Part shown: positions 1-5,250 of the stretch, one piece after another
Layout of the letters: every line of letters starts with the position of its first letter
Position numbering within the stretch: the first letter of the stretch is position 1
From: Desulfobacteraceae bacterium
GTDB taxonomy: Bacteria > Desulfobacterota > Desulfobacteria > Desulfobacterales > Desulfobacteraceae
Assembly: GCA_015486915.1 (NCBI GenBank)
Contig: WFQS01000725.1
Coordinates: 1 to 5,369 of the forward strand
Length of the DNA: 5,369 nucleotides
Direction: 5' to 3'
Program-made: the position numbers and the translations under genes
The notes under the pieces: generated by a model
The model's database searches: none
What the model was told of the DNA's origin: nothing
The model's input: the letters and a program-made list of their open reading frames with translations, nothing else

Positions 1-40
1 ATCCGGTACTGTAAAAACATAGATCAGGCACTTTCAGCAT

Positions 41-622
41 TTAAAGGCCTAAGTATCCTTTTCTTAATTTTTTATCGGCTTTTTTCCCGAGGCTGTACGT
101 ATAATACATCCTGGCAAATTCTTTGTCCTTTATGGTCCCTTTTACCACACCGTTTAATATAAGAGTCAGTCCTTTGCCTGGAACATATATTGATTCTGAG
201 ACTGAACCTTTTTTCATGTCCTGGTTAAGCCAGTCTGCATATTGTTTGATCTCGGCACGGTGTTTGTTGACAAGCGCTGGAGGATTTGTTTTTTCCATTT
301 CATCTATAAATCCCTTTTGAATTTTCTTGGCCGTTGCAAGATTGGTAAGGTAGTGAAGATCGTAATATTTAACCTGCTCAGATTCAATGGCTTGTTTTGC
401 ATTTTTTGTTGGATGCTCAAGGTAAAGCCCTCCCGCAAAAACCTTGATAAAAATCATTGCCTTTCTTAAGGCAACTCCGTTCAATGTCAGGGTTTTCCCC
501 TCAATTACCCTGTGCTCCGGGAATTTTATCCCGTGGAATTTTCTGTCTGCTGCATGTGCACATACCGCTGATGACATAATAAAGATCGATACAACCATTA
601 AAAAGATAGTTTTTTTTACCAT
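41..622 (-). CDS. exported chalcone isomerase-like (CHI-like) domain protein
   Basis: The 193-residue product begins with a typical Sec signal peptide: K3-K4, a hydrophobic stretch at about residues 6-20, and an A-H-A cleavage site near residue 24. This predicts a periplasmic protein of about 169 residues. C21 precedes the cleavage site but is not in a good lipobox. The mature part matches the bacterial chalcone-isomerase-like fold: an N-terminal strand region ending in GVALRKAMIFIKVFAGGLYLE (about residues 49-69, with the usual R and K/V..LYL pattern), a helical middle with a KGFIDEM segment, and a C-terminal YVPGKGLTLILNG hairpin followed by F-A and SLGKKAD..L near the end. Bacterial members mostly lack demonstrated isomerase activity, and flavonoid chemistry is not expected here, so the role is unknown. 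The ATG start is supported by an AGAGGAG ribosome site (633-639, minus strand) 10 nt upstream. It lies 138 bp downstream of lepA on the same strand and may be read from the same transcript. Family assignment is fairly sure; function is not. Confidence 0.85.
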   Translation of the reverse strand: MVKKTIFLMVVSIFIMSSAVCAHAADRKFHGIKFPEHRVIEGKTLTLNGVALRKAMIFIKVFAGGLYLEHPTKNAKQAIESEQVKYYDLHYLTNLATAKKIQKGFIDEMEKTNPPALVNKHRAEIKQYADWLNQDMKKGSVSESIYVPGKGLTLILNGVVKGTIKDKEFARMYYTYSLGKKADKKLRKGYLGL

Positions 623-632
623 GACTAATGTT

Positions 633-639
633 CTCCTCT
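633..639 (-). promoter_or_regulatory. ribosome binding site of the CHI-like gene
   Basis: On the minus strand this reads AGAGGAG, a strong Shine-Dalgarno match with 10 nt to the ATG at 622-620. It fixes the start that leaves a complete signal peptide. Confidence 0.7.
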
Positions 640-706
640 GTGTTTTGATAAGCAGAAAGTCTGTTTATCTGTCTAAAGCGAGCGATGCCCGCAATCCATG
701 TGCCTG

Positions 707-741
707 CCTCAATTTCTTATTTTTCTTAGCAGGAATTGAGG
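707..741. repeat. inverted repeat between lepA and the CHI-like gene
   Basis: CCTCAATT (707-714) and AATTGAGG (734-741) form an exact 8-bp inverted repeat around a 19-nt loop, starting 19 nt beyond the lepA stop codon. It could form a hairpin in the lepA transcript. No T-run follows it in the minus direction, so it is not a canonical intrinsic terminator. It could instead be a processing or 3'-end-protecting structure, or chance. Confidence 0.35.
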
Positions 742-760
742 AATAAGGCACTAATGGTCG

Positions 761-2566
761 TTATTTCCCCGATTTAAGTACTGAAAGAAAAGCAGATTGA
801 GGTATCTCCACAGAGCCCACCATTTTCATTCTTTTTTTCCCTTTTTTCTGCTTTTCAAGAAGCTTGCGTTTCCTTGAGATATCACCGCCGTAACACTTGG
901 CAGTAACGTCTTTTCTATAGGCGGAAACGGTCTCCCTTGAAATTATTTTTCCCCCTATGGCTCCCTGGATTGCGATCTTAAACATCTGCCTTGGAATTTC
1001 TTCTCTGAGCCTTTTACAGGCAAGTCTTGCCCTTTCAACGGCCTTGTCCCTGAAGACAAGCTGAGAAAGCGCATCAACACGTTCTCCGTTTACCAGGAAA
1101 TCCAGTTTAACAAGATCTGTATCCTGGTATCCCTTTATTTCATAATCAAAGGAACCATAGCCCTGGGTAACGCTTTTTAAACGATCATAGAATTCATAAA
1201 CAACTTCAGCAAGGGGCAGGGTGAATTCCATCTCGATCCTGTTGCTTGTGAGGTATTGATAATTTGTACTCACACCCCTGTGTTCAAGGCACACCTGCAT
1301 TACAGCGCCCATATATCTGTCAGGAATGATAATTGCGGCTTTAATATATGGTTCCCTTGTTTTTTCAATTTCCGAAGGATCGGGGTAAAGGGATGGATTG
1401 TCAATTATTTCAACGGTGCCGTCGGTTCTTGTAATTTCATACTGTACTGATGGGGATGTGAGAATAAGGGAAAGATTGTATTCCCTTTCAAGTCGTTCCT
1501 GTACCACTTCAAGGTGAAGCAGCCCCAAAAACCCACACCTGTATCCAAATCCAAGGGCTATGGAAGAATCCTTTTCAAACACAAGGGATGCATCATTTAA
1601 TTTCAGTTTCTGCATCGCTTCGGTAAGCTCAGGGTAATCGTCCGAGGCAACGGGGTATATGGATGAAAATACAACCGGTTTTGGATCTTTAAAACCCGGC
1701 ATCTGTTCTTCACACCTGTTTTCAGCATGTGTAATGGTATCCCCGCATTTTACATCACTGATCATTTTTATGCCGGCAATGATGTAACCCACCTGTCCTG
1801 CTTTAAGTTCTTCCATGGGAGTTCTTTCAATCTGGAAAAACCCCACTTCTTCCACTTTGTATTCACCGTTTGTGGACATGAAAATAATTCTGTCTCCAGG
1901 CCTGATGCTTCCCTGGATAAGGCGGCAGTGGACAATAACACCCCTGTAGGGATCATAATGGGAATCAAAGATAAGGGCCTGAAGAAAAGCATTGGCGTCT
2001 CCTTTTGGAGCAGGAAAATATTTAACGGCAGCCTCAAAAACCTGATGAATCCCGATTCCCTTTTTTGCAGACACAAGAAGAGCACTTTCGCTGTCAAGAC
2101 CAAGATCCTCATCGATCTGATCCTTTGCCCATTCTATTTCTGCCGAAGGAAGATCTATTTTATTTATTACAGGAATAATTTCCAGATCATGTTCCATGGC
2201 AAGGTAAAGGTTTGCAAGGGTCTGTGCTTCCACGCCCTGGGTAGCATCAACAAGAATAAATGCTCCTTCGCACGAGGCAATAGCCCTTGAAACCTCATAG
2301 GAAAAATCAACATGGCCCGGGGTATCTATGAGATTAAGCAGATAATTTTTTCCGTTGTCTGCTTTATAGGGCAGTGACACAGTCTGGCTTTTTATGGTAA
2401 TTCCCCTTTCTCTTTCAATGTCCATTGTATCCAATATCTGATTTTTGAAATCCCGGTCGGAAATGATTCCCGCAGCCTGTATCATTCTGTCTGATAATGT
2501 TGATTTGCCATGGTCAATATGGGCAATAATGCTGAAATTTCTTATATTTTCACGTTTTATGTTCAA
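761..2566 (-). CDS. lepA: elongation factor 4 (LepA), ribosome-associated GTPase
   Basis: The 601-residue product matches the usual length of LepA/EF-4 (about 600), a translational GTPase that acts on the ribosome and has been linked to back-translocation, initiation and ribosome assembly. All GTPase motifs are visible: G1 AHIDHGKST (15-23), G2 RGIT (54-57), G3 DTPGH (81-85), G4 NKID (135-138) and G5 SAK (166-168). Next come the beta-barrel domain II, then the EF-G-like domains III and V (GFRCGFLGLLHLE type; here GYRCGFLGLLHLE). The LepA-specific C-terminal domain follows, with the DFLVNGERVDALS segment, the AIGGKIISRETVSAYRKDV segment, and the basic end CYGGDISRKRKLLEKQKKGKKRMK that separates it from EF-G and TypA. 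The start is TTG. No ATG lies between it and the P-loop, and a GGAG ribosome site sits 5 nt upstream. In many bacteria lepA precedes lepB (signal peptidase I), but here the next gene is a CHI-like protein. Confidence 0.98.
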   Translation of the reverse strand: MNIKRENIRNFSIIAHIDHGKSTLSDRMIQAAGIISDRDFKNQILDTMDIERERGITIKSQTVSLPYKADNGKNYLLNLIDTPGHVDFSYEVSRAIASCEGAFILVDATQGVEAQTLANLYLAMEHDLEIIPVINKIDLPSAEIEWAKDQIDEDLGLDSESALLVSAKKGIGIHQVFEAAVKYFPAPKGDANAFLQALIFDSHYDPYRGVIVHCRLIQGSIRPGDRIIFMSTNGEYKVEEVGFFQIERTPMEELKAGQVGYIIAGIKMISDVKCGDTITHAENRCEEQMPGFKDPKPVVFSSIYPVASDDYPELTEAMQKLKLNDASLVFEKDSSIALGFGYRCGFLGLLHLEVVQERLEREYNLSLILTSPSVQYEITRTDGTVEIIDNPSLYPDPSEIEKTREPYIKAAIIIPDRYMGAVMQVCLEHRGVSTNYQYLTSNRIEMEFTLPLAEVVYEFYDRLKSVTQGYGSFDYEIKGYQDTDLVKLDFLVNGERVDALSQLVFRDKAVERARLACKRLREEIPRQMFKIAIQGAIGGKIISRETVSAYRKDVTAKCYGGDISRKRKLLEKQKKGKKRMKMVGSVEIPQSAFLSVLKSGK

Positions 2567-2571
2567 AATTA

Positions 2572-2575
2572 CTCC
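2572..2575 (-). promoter_or_regulatory. ribosome binding site supporting the TTG start of lepA
   Basis: On the minus strand GGAG is followed by the 5-nt spacer TAATT and then TTG at 2566-2564. Spacing and sequence decide for TTG as the initiator of lepA; the next methionine (residue 28) would delete the G1 loop. Confidence 0.7.
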
Positions 2576-2585
2576 AAAGAATTAG

Positions 2586-2614
2586 TTGACAATTTATATG
2601 AATCTATATATTAA
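2586..2614 (+). promoter_or_regulatory. candidate sigma70 promoter facing the REC-GGDEF gene
   Basis: An exact TTGACA (2586-2591), a 17-nt spacer and TATTAA (2609-2614, 4 of 6 matches to TATAAT) resemble a housekeeping promoter reading rightward. It lies 20 nt upstream of the lepA start and nearly 400 nt before the ATG at 2995, so use for that gene would imply a leader of roughly 370 nt. In DNA this AT-rich a -10-like box is easily found by chance; the perfect -35 is the better evidence. Confidence 0.3.
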
Positions 2615-2835
2615 TCGTCGATCAGTTAAGTGTATTTTTATCAGTGAGTTTATTTCTAACAGTCAGGGATAAAATAGTCAAGATGACACTTCCATCTGAA
2701 TTTACTATATGATCTGAATTTATTATGGGAAGGGTTTTATTTTTCACTTTAATATTCTGTTCATAAACTTTTACTTTTATATTCTTTTAAAATTTTATTT
2801 TAAAACCTGTGTATATTTTTGCGATGTGGGTAAAA

Positions 2836-2841
2836 TATAAT
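2836..2841 (+). promoter_or_regulatory. possible -10 box (TATAAT) upstream of the REC-GGDEF gene
   Basis: An exact TATAAT occurs about 150 nt before the ATG at 2995. Sequences 16-18 nt upstream are only AT-rich (ATATTT-like), not TTGACA-like, so a promoter here would need an activator or would be weak. It is an alternative to the far promoter at 2586-2614. Confidence 0.2.
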
Positions 2842-2948
2842 AGGCCTTTGCTGAATAACAAAGCAGGTTATTTATTGTTTTTTTATAAAAGAAAGTCTCT
2901 GAGAAACAACGTGTAACTTTCATTTTTAGTCAGATTCTTTGAGGCAAT

Positions 2949-2963
2949 CCGGGCAAATCCCGG
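2949..2963 (+). repeat. small GC-rich hairpin in the REC-GGDEF leader
   Basis: CCGGG (2949-2953) and CCCGG (2959-2963) are exact reverse complements around the 5-nt loop CAAAT. It stands out in an otherwise AT-rich leader and ends 31 nt before the ATG at 2995. No T-tract long enough for termination follows (only GTTTGTTT). It could influence translation or be an operator; there is no direct evidence for either. Confidence 0.3.
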
Positions 2964-2994
2964 TTTGTTTCATGGCTCTTATTTGGAACGTATA

Positions 2995-3924
2995 ATGACA
3001 ATATCTATTCTCGTAGTTGATGATGACATATCAATAAAAGAAAATACTGAAGAATTTCTTAGAAGATCAGGATATGAGTGCATTTCTGCCTCAAGCGGAG
3101 AAGAAGCAGTAAAGATTATAGAATTATTTCTCCCGGATATTGTGGTTACTGATATTTTGCTTACCGGAATGGACGGACTTGAACTGACAAGATTTATAAA
3201 AAAACACTACAAATCTGAAGTTATTGTAATGACGGGTTATGGTGCAGATTATTCATACGAGGAGGCGGTAAACGCAGGGGCAAGCGATTTTATTTTGAAA
3301 CCGTTTCGTTTTGAAGAACTTGCCCTGCGAATTAAAAGAGTTATACGGGAGTTGAAACTTAAAATAATCAATGAAAAAATGATAATGGAACTTGAATCAC
3401 TTGCCATCACGGACGGTCTTACAAAATTATACAATTCAAGACATTTTTTTAAGCAGCTTAAAAGTGAGATGGAAAGGCATATGCGTTATTCAAGGCCTTT
3501 ATCTCTTCTTCTCATGGATATAGATGATTTTAAAAATTTTAACGATACCTTTGGGCATCTTGAGGGAGACAGAGTACTGATAAAAGTGGGGCAAATTATC
3601 ACTTCATGTCTAAGAATGATGGATACAGCCTATAGATATGGTGGTGAAGAATTCACTGTTATTCTCCCTGAGACAGAACTTAAAAGGGCCTGCGTAGTTG
3701 GGGAAAGAATCAGGAAAGCTCTCATAGATGGAAAATTTCATACAGAATCCCATAAAGACCTTAATGTGACAATCAGTGTAGGTGGAACTGATTTTACAAA
3801 GAACGATGATTGTCAGTCTTTTATTAAAAGGGCAGACAAGGCAATGTATATGTCTAAATTCAAGGGTAAAAACAGAGTAACCTGCCTTTCATGCGATCAG
3901 CAAACTCCCGATTTTGAGCATTAA
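2995..3924 (+). CDS. response regulator with receiver and GGDEF domains (predicted diguanylate cyclase)
   Basis: Counted from ATG 2995 the protein has 309 residues. Residues 3-118 form a CheY-like receiver: acidic pocket D9-D11, phospho-acceptor D53 in VVTDILLTGMDG, switch T80 and conserved K102 in LKPF. A charged helix (about 112-138) links it to a GGDEF domain (139-298) that begins ITDGLTKLYNSRHFF. That domain has metal/substrate residues D175 (MDIDDFKNFND), N183 and D184, and the active-site loop GGEEF (216-220). An RxxD inhibitory site, R207-M-M-D210, sits five residues before GGEEF, as expected for c-di-GMP product feedback. It should therefore make c-di-GMP from two GTP when phosphorylated, in a WspR/PleD-like way; the soluble protein has no membrane segment. 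No partner histidine kinase is in view. A TTG at 2965 would add ten residues, but it has no ribosome site and the receiver begins naturally at MTISILVVDDD. ATG 2995 has a modest GGAACG 4 nt upstream. Confidence 0.93.
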   Translation: MTISILVVDDDISIKENTEEFLRRSGYECISASSGEEAVKIIELFLPDIVVTDILLTGMDGLELTRFIKKHYKSEVIVMTGYGADYSYEEAVNAGASDFILKPFRFEELALRIKRVIRELKLKIINEKMIMELESLAITDGLTKLYNSRHFFKQLKSEMERHMRYSRPLSLLLMDIDDFKNFNDTFGHLEGDRVLIKVGQIITSCLRMMDTAYRYGGEEFTVILPETELKRACVVGERIRKALIDGKFHTESHKDLNVTISVGGTDFTKNDDCQSFIKRADKAMYMSKFKGKNRVTCLSCDQQTPDFEH

Positions 3925-3950
3925 TTTTAAATTTTTTGTATTTCTATAAT

Positions 3951-3988
3951 GGTCATGAGGCCGAGCTGAACTGCGCTACGGTGCCTCA
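3951..3988. repeat. palindromic repeat A, copy 1
   Basis: This 38-bp unit has outer arms TGAGGC (3956-3961) and GCCTCA (3983-3988), plus an inner AGC/GCT pair (3964-3966 with 3975-3977), so it can form an interrupted hairpin. It matches 32 of 38 aligned positions of the copy at 4801-4837, in the same orientation. It sits between the convergent 3' ends of the REC-GGDEF and CMP-sugar synthetase genes. A bidirectional terminator role is possible, but T-runs on the flanks are not adjacent to the stem. Confidence 0.75.
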
Positions 3989-4019
3989 CAAAATTTAATA
4001 TTTTTTAATGGTTTTCTAA

Positions 4020-4751
4020 TCAGGACTCAAAACAGCTTCCATCAGTTCCACCAGAATTATTGTACAGCAATTCTGCTAATTTGAAATCCAGGATGGAATC
4101 TATATCGATTGAGTGTTCTCTTGGCATTTTATAGGCAAAGGTATCGGGACCGAAAAAACCATTGTATTTACGGATATAATCTGTTCTCGCTAAATATATT
4201 GCACCGTTAAGCCTGTAATAAACCGGCAGATCCTGCCTACGTCTGTTCAAAATCTCCTTTTTGAGAAAATTTTTCATCCTGCCGTCTGCAGGCAGTGTGT
4301 TCGACCACCAGGGATGATGATCGGTTTTGCACACAGAAACAACTGATCCAGCTTCTTTATTTTTTAAAATTTTTATTGCAACATTTATATCATCTGTTCT
4401 TCGCAACGGGGAAGTGGGCTGTAATAGTAAAATATATTCAGGTCGATAATTTTTATATTTATCCAGCCAGTCTATAGCATGGAAAATAACATCTATGGTT
4501 GAAGTGTCATCTTTCGACAGTTCACAGGGGCGCAGAAAAGGAACTTTGGCACCATATTTTTCTGCAATTTCAGCTATTTCTTCATAATCGGTTGATACAA
4601 TTGTTTCATCAATACTATCACATTCTAAAGCTGCTTTAATGGTAAAAGAGATGAGAGGTCTGCCGCATAGCTGTTTTATATTTTTACCCGGCAGTCCCTT
4701 TGACCCTCCACGGGCAGGTATAATTGCCATGACCTGTTTGTTGTTTATCAT
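4020..4751 (-). CDS. acylneuraminate cytidylyltransferase family protein (CMP-nonulosonic acid synthetase)
   Basis: The 243-residue protein is a complete CMP-sugar synthetase, which joins CTP and a nonulosonic acid (sialic, legionaminic, pseudaminic or similar) into the CMP-sugar donor used by glycosyltransferases. Visible motifs are the nucleotide-binding loop IIPARGGSKGLPGKN (10-24), STDYEEIAEIA (53-63), the FLRP segment (72-75), LLQPTSPLR (109-117), RRQDLPVYYRLNGAIYLA (171-188), and the metal-binding SIDIDSILDFKLAE (214-227) with D216 and D218. Length and motif order fit the NeuA/PseF/LegF group rather than KdsB. The exact sugar cannot be told from sequence alone, so no symbol is given. 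The ATG start has only a weak AGAG ribosome site (4756-4759, minus); M8 is an alternative start. The gene stands alone, with no synthase, epimerase or glycosyltransferase in view, and it is flanked by direct copies of repeat A. Confidence 0.9.
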   Translation of the reverse strand: MINNKQVMAIIPARGGSKGLPGKNIKQLCGRPLISFTIKAALECDSIDETIVSTDYEEIAEIAEKYGAKVPFLRPCELSKDDTSTIDVIFHAIDWLDKYKNYRPEYILLLQPTSPLRRTDDINVAIKILKNKEAGSVVSVCKTDHHPWWSNTLPADGRMKNFLKKEILNRRRQDLPVYYRLNGAIYLARTDYIRKYNGFFGPDTFAYKMPREHSIDIDSILDFKLAELLYNNSGGTDGSCFES

Positions 4752-4800
4752 TATTCTCTGGTTTTCCTTAGTGAATATATTTTTTAAAATTCAAAATAAC

Positions 4801-4837
4801 GGCCATGAGGCCGGACTGAACGCGCTAAAGTGCCTCA
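4801..4837. repeat. palindromic repeat A, copy 2
   Basis: This 37-bp unit has outer arms TGAGGC (4806-4811) and GCCTCA (4832-4837) and the shared inner block CTGAAC-GCGCTA. It is the partner of the copy at 3951-3988, with five substitutions and one single-base gap. It lies 50 bp upstream of the CMP-sugar synthetase start, so the two copies bracket that gene. A short AT-rich hairpin, AAAATC (4839-4844) with GATTTT (4848-4853), follows directly. Confidence 0.75.
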
Positions 4838-4857
4838 AAAAATCAAAGATTTTGACG

Positions 4858-4901
4858 AACATAAAAAGAGCATTTGTTATTTTATTAAAAGTAAGTTCTT
4901 T
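4858..4901. repeat. direct repeat B, copy 1
   Basis: This begins AACATAAAAAGAG and matches 36 of 44 positions of the segment at 5091-5134. In the first 33 positions there are only four differences, all transitions. The two copies bracket the long palindrome at 4905-5066. They are too long and too diverged to be a fresh target-site duplication. Confidence 0.7.
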
Positions 4902-4904
4902 CTT

Positions 4905-5066
4905 AGGATCGGAGATGAAATAAGTTGAACAGAAATAGCGCAGAATTCCGGCCCATGTACAAGGCGCATTAAAGGTTGCATACTCAAAGTATTCGGCCTT
5001 TGATGCAACGGAGTAGATGGGCCGAAAGACAAGCAATTTCGTTCAATTTATAAAATTTTCGATCCT
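4905..5066. repeat. long nested palindromic element (about 160 bp)
   Basis: Paired blocks nest in order from outside in: AGGATCG (4905-4911) with CGATCCT (5060-5066); TAAGTTGAAC (4921-4930) with GTTCAATTTA (5041-5050), 9 of 10; CGGCCCAT (4949-4956) with ATGGGCCG (5017-5024); GTTGCAT (4975-4981) with ATGCAAC (5003-5009); and CAAAG (4985-4989) with CTTTG (4998-5002), leaving an 8-nt loop. The outer spacers are both 9 nt and the next pair 18 and 16 nt, so the whole unit folds as one imperfect hairpin with one asymmetric bulge on the left arm. This is the form of a MITE- or REP/BIME-like interspersed element, non-autonomous or RNA-structural. A frame open on the minus strand (4791-5036) starts at TTG without a ribosome site and is not called as a gene. 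Confidence 0.75.
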
Positions 5067-5090
5067 TACAGTGCTTCTCACTTCTCAACA

Positions 5091-5134
5091 AACATAGAAA
5101 GAGTATTTGTTACTTTATCAAAATAGAGCTCTTT
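5091..5134. repeat. direct repeat B, copy 2
   Basis: This begins AACATAGAAAGAG and aligns with 4858-4901 (29 of 33, then 7 of 11). Similarity fades after CTTT at 5133, close to where the left end of the IS110 element is expected, so this copy may be cut by or adjacent to that insertion. Confidence 0.65.
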
Positions 5135-5147
5135 AATATAACCCCCA

Positions 5148-5160
5148 TGTCCTTCGGACA
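5148..5160 (+). other. short perfect hairpin in the IS110 left end
   Basis: TGTCC and GGACA pair exactly around the 3-nt loop TTC, about 90 nt before the transposase ATG. It is the most stable-looking structure in the region upstream of the gene and could be part of a guide-RNA stem or a translational control hairpin. Its role is inferred from position only. Confidence 0.35.
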
Positions 5161-5239
5161 CAACAAAACATGAAACACTTGCAATTTTTCGAAAAAGGTC
5201 ATAGCTATCATAATTTTTTTATTGACCAAAATAAAAGAT

Positions 5240-5244
5240 GGAGG
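5240..5244 (+). promoter_or_regulatory. ribosome binding site of the IS110 transposase
   Basis: GGAGG with a 6-nt spacer to ATG 5251 is the best Shine-Dalgarno in the window and fixes the start of a gene too short in this window to be found by length alone. Confidence 0.8.
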
Positions 5245-5250
5245 ATAGCC

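Larger units (their letters stand above)
2567..2994. other. divergent intergenic region between lepA and the REC-GGDEF gene
   Basis: This 428-bp gene-free stretch is very AT-rich, with A/T tracts such as the symmetric TTTTAAAATTTTATTTTAAAA-like run near 2786-2803. It must hold the promoters of both divergent genes. Candidate signals are a TTGACA/TATTAA pair (2586-2614, plus), an isolated TATAAT (2836-2841, plus) with a poor -35, and a GC-rich hairpin (2949-2963). I see no tRNA, recognised riboswitch or convincing small gene in it. Confidence 0.5.

Noticed and set aside
1727..2290. Long plus-strand open frame opposite lepA
   Set aside because: It is a shadow of the lepA coding sequence with no domain, and lepA is unmistakable on the other strand.
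2824..2916. A 30-codon plus-strand frame (ATG TGG GTA ...) in the divergent spacer
   Set aside because: There is no Shine-Dalgarno before the ATG, the composition follows the AT-rich background, and there is no recognisable peptide type.
2941..2994. c-di-GMP riboswitch (GEMM) controlling the diguanylate cyclase gene
   Set aside because: The hairpin here lacks the conserved GEMM-I core segments, and the structured part is far too short.
3951..4019. Repeat A copy 1 as a canonical bidirectional intrinsic terminator
   Set aside because: The stem has a large interrupted loop, and the T-rich stretches are several bases away from it on both strands. A terminator role is possible but not supported by form.
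3951..4837. Repeat A copies as integron attC sites around a gene cassette
   Set aside because: The layout is cassette-like, but the arms are TGAGGC/GCCTCA and lack the RYYYAAC and GTTRRRY core sites needed by an integron integrase. No integrase is in view.
4791..5036. Minus-strand open frame of 81 codons as a real gene
   Set aside because: It starts at TTG with no ribosome site and lies almost wholly within palindromic and direct-repeat DNA; it has no recognisable domain.
4858..5134. Repeat B copies as target-site duplications of a recent transposition
   Set aside because: They are about 44 bp long and differ at 8 positions; real duplications are short and identical when recent.
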